12,664 nucleotides of DNA from Haplosporangium gracile (lineage: Eukaryota; Mortierellomycota; Mortierellomycetes; Mortierellales; Mortierellaceae). The number at the start of each line of letters is the position of its first letter. The first letter of the stretch is position 1. The stretch covers positions 1 through 12,664 of the forward strand of contig JAAAUF010001047.1 in assembly GCA_015499985.1 (NCBI GenBank). The letters are read 5' to 3'. Made by a program: the position numbers and the translations under genes. The notes under the pieces were generated by a model. The model was not told where the DNA came from. It searched no databases and worked only from the letters and a program-made list of their open reading frames with translations. Shown one piece after another: positions 1-8,789 of this stretch.

Positions 1-3000
1 GCACGCAGGTTCTCCTCGCTGATAGCTTTCTCCTTGGCAAGCTCACCCTCAGCCTCAACGACCGCAATCTCAGCCTTGCGCAATTTCTCAGTACTCATCG
101 CAACAATCTCGATCTGCTCCTCAAGCCTCTCTCTCAAATCTCCCGCTTCTTGGCCTAGAGCCATCTTGATCCGCTCTGCAACTTGCTTGTTCTGTGTCAC
201 CGTATTGAACTGCTCCCCAACATCCATCAGTCGTTGTTCCAATCCACGCTTGGTCTTTTCCAGCGCCGCCCGCGCAGACTCGGATTCGTCCAATGCGGCC
301 CGGACCTCACGAACTTGGGACAGGAGGGAGACGGTCTGGACTTGCAGGTCGTCCTGGCTGGCGAGGAGGTCTTGGTACATCTGGTTGAGATCCGCGTTCT
401 TGGCCTCGAGACGTTCCTTGTCCTTCTTCCACGACTGACTGCTTCGGAGTTCTTGGTCCAGTTTCTGGTGGACCTCTTCAAGTTCTTGGGCGAGTTGTTT
501 GTGTCCATCGCGCATCTTTTGAACGTTGGCCTTTTCGAGATCGATCTCCGTGAGGAGCTGGCGAATCTCCTTTTGGTATTTCCGTTTGGACATCTCGAGG
601 GCTTGTTGGACTTCTTCAGTCTCCTTGCGGTGCTTTTCCTTTTCTGACGCGAGTTCTTCGTCGAGTCGGCGACGGATCATGTTCAGGTCTGCGTTCGCGA
701 TGAGGTCCTCTTCGACACGGTCCTCGAGCTCACGCATCTGTTGTTGACAGACGGCGGCTTTCTCTTCGGCGTCACGGCGTTCGGCCAGGGCTTCTTGGAG
801 AGATTCTTCGAGGTCCTTAAGTTGGAGACGAACGAAGCCTTCGGACTTCTCAGCCTTGAGGCGGATCAGGTCGGCGGTTTCGAGCTTTGTGAGGGTGCTG
901 TCGGCCTTGGCTTTGTACATCTGGAGGGAGTCCATCAGCTCGCTCATCTTTGCTGCCTCGGACTCGGACCGGATCTGGAGTTCTTGCAGCTCGGCAGCGA
1001 GACGACGCTTGCTGGCAGCCTCTTCGTTCTTGGCCATGATCTCGGCCTCGAGTTGCGCCTTCATGTCGTCGAGATCCGAAAGGAGAGACTTGCGTTGCTT
1101 GTCCAGGTTCGTGATCTCACCCAACTTGTCTTCCAACTCGAGCTGTACGATCCTCTGGGCCGCAACCGCCGCCTTTCGAGACTCCTCCAAGCCCTGAAGT
1201 TGGTCCTCCATCTCGCCTCGGATCTTGGTCGTCAGATACTCAAGCTCTGAGGAATCGCCCTTCTTGGCGGCGGCCATCATCTCCCTCGTATCGGCCTCCT
1301 CATCCACCAGCTCTTGGAGTCGCTGGTTCTCCCTCTCAAGCTTGCGCAGCTTCTCGACCAGGTTGGCTTTCGAATCATCGCCACCGTCCAGTTCCTGTCG
1401 GAGCGTCTCAACTTCTGTCAACAACTGCTTGTAGACTCGATCCTGCGTCTCCTTCTCGTCCTGGATGGCTTCAAGCTCATTCTGGATGGCGTTGGACTTG
1501 CGTTCATGTCTCGACGCCAGCTCCTCAAAGTTCTTGCGCAATCGTTCCTCAGCCTCGAGGCGGGTCTGGTACTCCCTCAATGACGTCTCGAGCTTCTTCT
1601 TAGTCCGCTCCATATCCGTCTTGGACCTCGTCGACGTGTCATGGTTCAGGCTCAGATCCTCAATCCGCTCCTGAAGCTTCTTGTTGGCCTTATTCAGCTC
1701 GTTCAACGCCGTCATATGGTCGGTGACTTGCTGACCCAGATCATCAATCTCCAACAGAAGAATCTTTTTGGTCTCCTCCTGCTGCTGCTCCTTGGCCTCC
1801 ATATCTGCAGCCATGGCTCGACGGGATTCGATCAACTGCTCCTCGAACCGACGCTTGAGCTCCTCGGCCGCATACCGCAGATTCTTCTCCTCTTCGTACT
1901 TGCCCTCGATCTCCTGGATCTGGGCCTCGAGCTTGCGACGGATCTTTTCGGCCTCGTGGGTGCTCTTGCCGCTGGTTCCGAACTCATTGATCAACGAACC
2001 AAGTTCTTTCTCGAGCTCAGCCTTGGACCGGGACAGGTTGGTGATCTGTTGGGACTTGGCCTCGATGTCTAGGTTCAGACTGTCGACACTCGACTGGAGC
2101 TTGCGGGCGTTCGACTCTGCGAGCTCGCGGTGGTGACGCTCAACCTGGACCTGCTCCTTGACTTGAGAGAGTTGGATCTCGGTTGCCTTGGCCATCTTCT
2201 CGGCAGCCCTGGCAACCGCATGGTCGCGCTCGAGCTCGTGACGAAGATCTTCTACTTCAGCCGTCAGGCGGGCCTTGGACTTTTCGACATTACTGGACGC
2301 CAACGAGATCTCCTCATGGCGAGCCTGGAGTTCCGCAACCGTCTTTTCCAATCGACGCTTGCTTTCTTCGAGCTCGGTGTTGCGTTCAAGGGCCTCGTTC
2401 TGGAGCTTGAATCGGAGCTCGTCCAACTCGGCGGCCTGGGTAGACGTCTTTTGAGAGAACTCAGCCTTGCAGACCTCATCCTCGTCTCGGAGTCGTCTCA
2501 GTTCCTCCAGCTCCATCTCGAGTTCACGACGGCCCGACTCGGCGACTTTCCGACGCTGGGTCTCTTCCTCGAGTTCCTCACGGAGCATATCGATCTGCTT
2601 CTGGTTCGAGGCCTTGTCGCGCTCCAATCGGACCAACCGCTCATTAGTATCGTCGTTCTTCGAGTTGGCGGTACTGAGCTGGCGAAGGTAGCTCTCCTTT
2701 GTCAGACGCTCTTGATCCAACGCTCCTTCCAATTCAGCCTCACGGTTCCGGGAGACTTGGAGTTCACTGGTGGTCTGCTTGAGAGACTTTTGCCAGGTAT
2801 CGACCAACTGCAGGTGCCGCTCGACATGGTTGCCCATATCCTCCAGCTTCTTCTCCAGACCGTGCTTTTCTGCCATCACGGCGGCGTTCTCTTGGGAAAG
2901 AACCTCGAACTCTTGACGGTACTGCTCGCCTAGGGCGGCTTGCTTCTTACGACCCTCCTCGAGTTCGGATTGCAAGGACTGGATCTCTTCCTTGAGGCGG

Positions 3001-6000
3001 TCGAGTTCGGTCTCACGCATCCGCTGGATCTCTGTGTGCTTGGTCTCCTCATCACCCTTGGCCTCCAGAGCCCGCTTCATCTCGTCGAGTTGCTCCTCAA
3101 GACGGGACTTGAACTTTTCCAACTTGGACAGCTCATGTCGCTCAGACTCGAGTTCCTCGTCGTTCTGCTGCAGCTTGACAAGAAGGTCCCGACGGATCTT
3201 CTCCCCACTGGTCTTCTCGCGCTCGAGCTCGGTCTCCAGCGCCGACAACCGGTTCGACTTGTCCTGGATCTGCTTCTCCTGATTCGCACAAGTCCGACCC
3301 AACTCCAAAGCCTGCTCTCTCGCTTGCTTGAGTTCTGCCTCAGCCGCCATATGCTTGTTCTTGAAGGCCAGCTTTTCCGACTCGACTGCCTCAATTTTGC
3401 TCTCGAGCTCTTCGATCGAACTCTTGAGCCGCAGACGGACTCGCTCGAGTTCCAAGTTCTTGTCATCAACCTCCTTGTGCAGTTCCTCAAGTCGTCCTTC
3501 CAGGTTGTGTTTCTCCGTCTCGAGTTTCTGGACAGATGCCGTATCGGTATCCCGGGCGGTCTGGACATGCCGAAGCTCAATCTCTTTAGACGACCGCTCC
3601 TTTTCCAACCTCTCAATCGCTTCCCCCTGCTGGGCCACCTTCTCCTCCAACTGGGTCGACTGCAACACAGCCTCATTCTTCGCCAACGTCAACTCCTCCA
3701 ATTGAGCCTCCGTCACCGCCAACTCATTCTCAATCTCTTTTACCCGATCCTCCAACTGCGCTGCCCTTGCCTGAGTCCTCAACAGAATCTGCTCATTATC
3801 AATCCCCAGATTCCTTTCCGTCTGCAGTAACTCCTCCAACTGAGCCTTCTCTGCCTCATGTGCCCGACTGGCCTCTTCCAATCTCAACCTCGCTTCAGCC
3901 TCTTGCTCCTGCTTCTCGGCAAGCATGCGAACCTTCTCCTGGTTCTCACGGAGCTCCTCGGCGACACGAGTGACGTTGAGGAGGGGTTTGATCCGGACAT
4001 ACATCTTCCACCATGACCATTCTCGGAGTTGTACGTAGACTCGAGCGTTGCGTTGGATGATCTTGATGGCCTTTGCGCGGTCGATCTTTTGGTTGAGGTG
4101 CCGACGGGCTAGGAAGCCTCGACAGACTGCTTGGCATTTTGAAAAGATTTGGGAGAGTTTCTGATCGCGAATATCTTCCAACTCTGCCAGCTAGGAGAAT
4201 AGGAAAAAAAAAAAATAATAATAATAAAAGAGGGAGGAATGGTTGGTTACATGTGTTTTTTTGTTGTCATAGTCAACATATGCATTATGAGAACAAAGAA
4301 AACAAAAGCAAAGAAGAACAACTTACGACGCCGGAGCGGAAAAAGACTTTGCTAGTTCCGACTCGATACTGCGACTTATCCATCTGTAGTCCCTCCAACA
4401 GTGTCTGTGCCGCAACCCTTCCATCCATATACCCACTTGGAATCAACCCTGGACTCAAAATCTCATACCGCTGACGAAATTCCGCAAACAGAATCCGATT
4501 TGGAAAGCCCGCCCTACAGATTCGAATTCCCTCCAGGACACCGTTACACCGCAACTGGTCCAACACCAACGGGACATGAATCTTCCCGGCACGCTTCTCC
4601 TCGTTCGGCAAAATACACCTCACGAAATGCGGGCGCGTCTCATACAAATGATCCATCAACGACCGTAACTGCTCCTTATGTCTCTGCGCGACAGTCCTAA
4701 ACGCGCCCTTCTTGGCCCGACCCCTCACTGTGAAATCCTCCTCCTCGACCAAATAATCCCCAAACAAAGAAGCGATATACTTTTCAGAGGAGTGGGCAAG
4801 GAGACGAGTAATGTTTTCGTTGAGGGGGTCCTTGTTCTTGTCGAGCCAGCCGTCGGTCTTGTATTCAACTTTTCCGGCGTAGTGGTGGAGGATGAATCCT
4901 TCTTGGAACCGGGGGGCTTCGTATTTGTCGGATTTGCCCTTCCAGAGGGTTGTCAGTTTCGTAAGGAAGGATTTGTCGGTTCCCTTGGGGATCACGCACT
5001 CTTCATCCAAACATGACAAAATACCGATCGGCTATTATTATTATTATTATTTTTTGTTCATCACGCACAACCAAACCACCAAAAGAAGGATGATCAGTAC
5101 ACGGTGAACAAGTAAAAAGATGATGAAAATAAAAGAAAAATAAAAGTGAAGGGCAGCTTACGTTGGAGTCTTCAATGAGCTGGATAGTGGGCTGAAGATC
5201 CTGACCGAAATCCACGTACTGCCACTCGATGTTCTCGCGCTTGTACTCGTCCTGCTCCAGGATGAACATGTGGTGGTTGAAGAACTGTTGCAACTTTTCG
5301 TTTGTGTAGTTGATGCACAACTGCTCAAAGCTGTTCACCTGTTTTGTGTTTTAGCATCGTGTGATACAAGGGGGACGGGGGGGGGGAAATGAATTTTGAG
5401 GTTAGAGAGCTGAAATGTACAAGGCATGGCCAACCATAACATCGACCTGGCCTTAAGAAAAAAACTAAGACTCAAGTTACCTCAAAGATCTCAAAGCCAG
5501 CAATATCAAGTACACCAATGAATGTTGTAAACTTCTTTCCCGGCGTATCAATTGCCTGATTAATCCGTCCAATAATCGAATCAAACATCCTCTCATAAAG
5601 TGCAGTCGACAAGGCCTCAATCGAATACAACACTTGTTGATCCGTCCTCGCCTGAACAACCCACTCCCTCCCAGCCTTGACCTTGGGTTTCAACAGTCCC
5701 TTAACGAAATCGGAGAGGGGGATTCCAAGGACATGACAGACTTTTTCGGCGACGGAGGTATCTTTGAGTTGGGCTTGGTCAGACCTGTCCTGCGTAACGG
5801 AGATGTTTCCGAGGTGCAGGATGGCGGCGATGACGCGGAAGAGGTGGTGTTGTTCTTGTTTCGTGAACCCCATCACATCCATCGATTCCTATTTGCAGGT
5901 GGCGAGAAAAAAAAGAAGAGAGAAGGGCATAGAGACCATTTTAACATCCACATTCCGGAAAGAGACATAGTTGTATCTTAAGCAGCAACACCCTTCAAAA

Positions 6001-7750
6001 CAGCAACAAAAAAAAAAAAGTGCAAAAAAAAAAAAAAATTACTTACGAGAAGCAGCCGGTAGTCCTCGCCATCGTCTACGCCAGGAATGACGTGGTTCGA
6101 ATTCTTGACGTATCCATAGTCGCGCAGTCCGCCATCCAACAGTAGCGTTTCTGAACAAGAGTGAAAATAAAAGTACAAGAAAAAAAGGGGTCAGATCACG
6201 ATGGGAATAAAAAAAAAAAATGCATGACTTTGAGTTACGGTCAACAAAACACACAGAAGCAAAGAAAAAGGAACAGCCATTGGAGGAACACTATTACACA
6301 TAGTAGGAAAAGCAAAGAAGAAGATAGAAAGATAAAAAGGAACGTACTTTTGAGGTCGGCGGGGGCACCAGCGAGGAGTTGGTAAAAGATGTGGTAGTTG
6401 CGCTCCTGGGGTGTCTGGAAGGTAACGCGGGATTTCTCAAATAGGTAGCGTTCAATGTTGCCTCCTGCGATGTGCCCTGACGACGTGAACTCGATCCGAA
6501 TGAACTTTCCCTATGTATCCAAAGTAGGGATAAACACACACAAAATGCATGTCAGTCTATGCTTCTCCCTCATGAAAATAGTTGGAACAGAGAGCAAAAA
6601 AAAAAAAAAAAAAGCAAGAAAGGGTGACTTACGAAGCGAGAAGAGTTGTTGTTGCGGATGGTTTGGGCGTTTCCAAAGGACTCAAGGATAGGGTTGGCCT
6701 GTAGGATCTGACTCTCAAGACGACCAATCTTGTTGTTCTTGTCTGCAGCGATTGATGCCAAGTACTGGATGACCTTCTTTGTGTTCTCTGTCTTTCCGGC
6801 ACCCGACTCTCCCCTATTTTGTATTTTAGTTTATGATCATAGGCAGCAAGGGGTAAGTAAAAAAGAAGAAAAGTGTCCTAGTGCCTGTTGTGATGATCAG
6901 GTGGTGTCATACGCAGTAAGAACAAAGAAGACAACTTACGTGATGAGGATGGACTGGTTGTCGCGGTCCTGGAGCATGTCGTGATACGCCGCATCAGAGA
7001 CGGCAAAGATATGGGGTGCCATCTCATGTCTCTTTTTGTGCTTATACGAGAGCACTACCTCGTCTGTGTAGATTCCCAGTTTGCGGTATGGGTTCACTGC
7101 CACCAAGAAGAGTCCCGAATACGTCTATTTGGATATACATACAGGAACAAGTGCCACAAAGTAATTGAGCATGACGCACAAGCATATCTCTCAATTGCAT
7201 AGATGTTATTCCATGAAAAGAAGAAAGAAGAAAAAAGACTTACGTAAATCAGGTTGGAATGATAACGAAGACGGAGGTTGTGAATGACAGAGGCCTCGTT
7301 GAGATATGTCAGATCGGCCATATCCTCGACCTTGTCGAACTTTGGAGGGTTCATCTTGCCCGTCTGGTTAATATTCACCGTCTTGACCTATTCGAGTTTA
7401 TTCACACGGAGAGCGAATTCACATCGGGCATGGGATAGCATGTCATAGTACGGTAAGCAAAAATTTCAATTGTTACAACTGTGTTACTTTTCTGCGCTCT
7501 CACATATTCACACGCACCATATTCACACTGCAGCCATAAAAAAGAAGAAAGAAAAGGTACTCACCAATCCGTTGTTGAGGTGGACTTGGACCTGGTCGCC
7601 TTGCTCCTGGGAGATCCAGGCGGCAATGTATCCTTCATCCTTGTCCTCGACCCATACCCATTTCTTTTCATTAAACGCCGCCTGCGCGACTGCATCGACA
7701 GCATGTCCTCTGTGTGATGGTGACCGCGGGAATATGATCATGTCCTCCAT
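1..7750 (-). CDS. myo2: Class II myosin heavy chain, 5' part (C-terminus lies beyond the window)
   Basis: Actin-based motor that forms bipolar filaments and drives contractile-ring and septum constriction at the cell cortex (family knowledge). Exons on the minus strand: 7750-7565, 7387-7244, 7124-6940, 6813-6633, 6510-6348, 6150-6047, 5888-5481, 5338-5162, 5031-4327, and 4190 to the edge. These give 2,147 codons so far. Visible in order: SH3-like N-terminus (about 25-60), P-loop GESGAGKT 173-180, switch I NNNSSRFGK 226-234, TEDS-position Glu396, switch II DIAGFE 449-454, relay helix (458-490), short basic loop 2 (about 613-632), SH2 and SH1 cysteines 678 and 688, converter, an IQ-like motif ([11 protein letters not shown], 771-781), a second degenerate one (about 792-815), head-rod junction proline 820, then a heptad-rich rod to the edge. 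The start ATG has A at -3 and G at +4; Met4 is a weaker alternative. The class is secure; the symbol follows the fission-yeast name and orthology is inferred. Confidence 0.95.
4191..4326 (-). other. Myosin intron 9, at the motor/lever-arm boundary
   Basis: 136 bases, GTAAGT donor, CCTAG acceptor, phase 0. It joins the end of the converter (KVFFRSGV) to LAELEDIRD, the start of the lever-arm helix. It contains a 12-base A run and (TAA)4 on the plus strand (4204-4229). Confidence 0.94.
5032..5161 (-). other. Myosin intron 8, with an AAT microsatellite at the acceptor
   Basis: 130 bases, GTAAGC donor, AATAG acceptor, phase 0, joining QLIEDSN to [12 protein letters not shown]. The acceptor is the last unit of a trinucleotide array (5033-5050). 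Confidence 0.93.
5033..5050. repeat. (TAT)6 microsatellite abutting a splice acceptor
   Basis: Six perfect trinucleotide units on the plus strand, followed by a T run. On the coding strand this reads as AAT units ending in AATAG, the acceptor of myosin intron 8. Confidence 0.95.
5339..5480 (-). other. Myosin intron 7, right after switch II
   Basis: 142 bases, non-optimal donor GTAACT, AACAG acceptor, phase 0. It joins DIAGFEIFE to [16 protein letters not shown], the highly conserved switch II to relay-helix transition. Confidence 0.95.
5889..6046 (-). other. Myosin intron 6, with two long T runs next to the donor
   Basis: 158 bases, GTAAGT donor, AATAG acceptor, phase 0. Homopolymer runs of 15 (6024-6038) and 12 (6008-6019) bases lie within about 40 bases of the donor. 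Confidence 0.93.
6151..6347 (-). other. Myosin intron 5
   Basis: 197 bases, the longest in the gene. GTACGT donor, TTCAG acceptor, phase 1, splitting Lys287. It carries a 12-base A run (plus strand, 6209-6220). Confidence 0.9.
6511..6632 (-). other. Myosin intron 4, inside switch I, with an 18-base T run
   Basis: 122 bases, GTAAGT donor, CATAG acceptor, phase 0, placed between SSRF and GKF of switch I. An 18-base homopolymer (plus-strand A, 6596-6613) begins about 20 bases downstream of the donor. Confidence 0.95.
6596..6613. repeat. A18 homopolymer in myosin intron 4
   Basis: Eighteen consecutive A on the plus strand (T on the coding strand), close downstream of the donor. Its exact length may be affected by sequencing or assembly error. 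Confidence 0.9.
6814..6939 (-). other. Myosin intron 3, just before the P-loop
   Basis: 126 bases, GTAAGT donor, AATAG acceptor, phase 2. It splits Thr172, one residue before the P-loop, and rebuilds [12 protein letters not shown]. The length is a multiple of three, but read-through hits a stop at once. Confidence 0.95.
7125..7243 (-). other. Myosin intron 2
   Basis: 119 bases, GTAAGT donor, AATAG acceptor, phase 0. It joins HSNLIY to [14 protein letters not shown], a canonical myosin head stretch. Confidence 0.93.
7388..7564 (-). other. Myosin intron 1
   Basis: 177 bases, GTGAGT donor, AATAG acceptor, phase 0. It splits the SH3-like N-terminal subdomain after Gly-Leu 61-62. Reading through it gives a stop after about 13 codons. 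Confidence 0.9.
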
Positions 7751-8020
7751 CTTGTCGCCTTTTCTTTTGTCCTGAATGGAGTACTTGATATGTCTTCTTT
7801 ATGTTCCTGTGTAAGTGGTTGGTGTTTGTGTTTGTTTCTGCTGACTGAGCTGTAGTAAGCTGTAGTAGTAAGAAGAAACAAGGTGTCCTGTCGATGATGG
7901 TTGTTGCGTGAAATAGTAACTAGAAATGTGAATATGCTTCTCTTCGTGCGCGGAGTAAAGTACTGAGGAAACAAAAGGGATATTGATAGTATGTGAGGTA
8001 TAGGTATATGATAAATGAAA

Positions 8021-8054
8021 GAGGGAGAGGGAGAGGGAGAGGGAGAGGGAGGGA
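8021..8054 (+). repeat. (GAGGGA)5 tandem hexamer, G-quadruplex-type tract
   Basis: Five perfect GAGGGA units followed by GGGA give six GGG runs, mostly separated by the three-base loop AGA. That satisfies the usual four-run G-quadruplex pattern on the plus strand. It lies about 270 bases upstream of the myosin start codon, with the G-rich strand being the template strand for myosin. Confidence 0.93.
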
Positions 8055-8088
8055 AATTGGGGAATGGGTGGGTATGTTTCTTTTCTAC

Positions 8089-8202
8089 AAAAAGAGAGGA
8101 GACAAAAAGAAAGAGAGAAAGAAGAGAAAGAAGAGGAAGTTTGTGGTGGAAAAGTGGACAATGAAAAAGTAAGAGAAAAGAAGAAAAGAAGGAGGAGAGA
8201 GA
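8089..8202 (+). repeat. Polypurine-rich tract
   Basis: Nearly continuous A/G on the plus strand, with uninterrupted runs at 8104-8139 (36 bases) and 8171-8202 (32 bases). It probably lies in the myosin promoter or 5' UTR, where it would read as a CU-rich leader or CT-rich promoter element. Confidence 0.85.
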
Positions 8203-8423
8203 CCCTGATCCCCCCTTCTCCTTCTCACCACGCAAACAGCCCCAGGGGCAAAAGGGGATGGATTGAATGTCAGGTGGAGTGAGAAGACACAGAAAAAATA
8301 AAGGGGCAAAGATAGTACATGTCATGTCAGGCGCTGCTCTTCTAGTCCTGAAGTGTAACGTGCGGGGTATTTTAATTGTTGTGCCTGACTTCATCGACAT
8401 CATAGCATATTCTGTTTGTGAAC

Positions 8424-8438
8424 TCCGTCCTTGACGGA
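8424..8438. promoter_or_regulatory. Small inverted repeat, CCG-N7-CGG
   Basis: Arms TCCGTC and GACGGA are separated by CTT. The CCG/CGG half-sites resemble targets of fungal Zn2Cys6 regulators, but one six-base palindrome in a kilobase is expected by chance, so the functional claim is weak. Confidence 0.2.
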
Positions 8439-8789
8439 TGGTGATGATGACAACATACCCACCTCCCTCCCTCTTTTTGCTTTTTCTTACCCCCTGGCAT
8501 AGGTGCACCTGTGCCTGAAAGTCATCCGTTCGGAATCCGCGTTGACTACCTGACAGAAACAAACAAAGCCTCGCTCGCTGATAACAAAGGTGACTTGCTT
8601 GTTGTCTTTCAGTTGGTGGCAACAATTTCCCTTTTCCAGCGAAAAGCGAAAGTGACGGAACAGCAAAAGAAGGGAAAAAAAACTATGTAACCGAATTTTG
8701 CTTCTCTCGATCATCAGGACAACACAGGAATCACACCGGAACCAAGACACATCCACAAACCTACTTCTACTCTTCACCCTCCCCTCATC

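Larger units (their letters stand above)
7751..8789. promoter_or_regulatory. Divergent intergenic region: shared promoter and 5' UTRs of the myosin and AAA ATPase genes
   Basis: Both neighbouring genes start at the edges of this 1,039-base stretch and read outward, so it must hold both promoters and 5' UTRs. It is strongly strand-asymmetric. The myosin side is purine-rich on the plus strand, so pyrimidine-rich in the direction of myosin transcription, a common feature of fungal promoters. The stretch just before the AAA start (about 8700-8789) is C/A-rich, like a leader. No convincing TATA or CCAAT box was identified and the transcription start sites are unknown. Open frames here are low-complexity and not credible as genes. 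Confidence 0.7.

Noticed and set aside
227..508. Minus-strand 93-codon frame and other minus frames within the rod (for example 3077-3676)
   Set aside because: They are out of frame with the myosin reading frame and overlap it completely. Their Arg/Ser-rich content is typical of shifted coiled-coil codons.
2130..3830. Long leucine-rich plus-strand open frames (267 and 296 codons) and several shorter ones across 1-3830
   Set aside because: They are antisense to the myosin rod. Glu and Lys codons of a coiled coil (GAG, AAG) read as CTC and CTT (Leu) on the other strand, and a Pro/Ser-poor rod leaves few antisense stops. The minus-strand frame is open over 4,190 bases with clear heptads.
4204..4229. 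A run plus TAA units as a retroelement poly(A) tail
   Set aside because: It lies inside a well-defined myosin intron with no target-site duplication or element body beside it. Similar runs occur in other introns of this gene.
7738..8625. 295-codon minus-strand open frame upstream of the myosin gene
   Set aside because: It is low-complexity Ser/Phe/Pro-rich sequence produced by the CT-rich tract and runs in the wrong frame into myosin exon 1. No domain or sensible codon pattern is seen.
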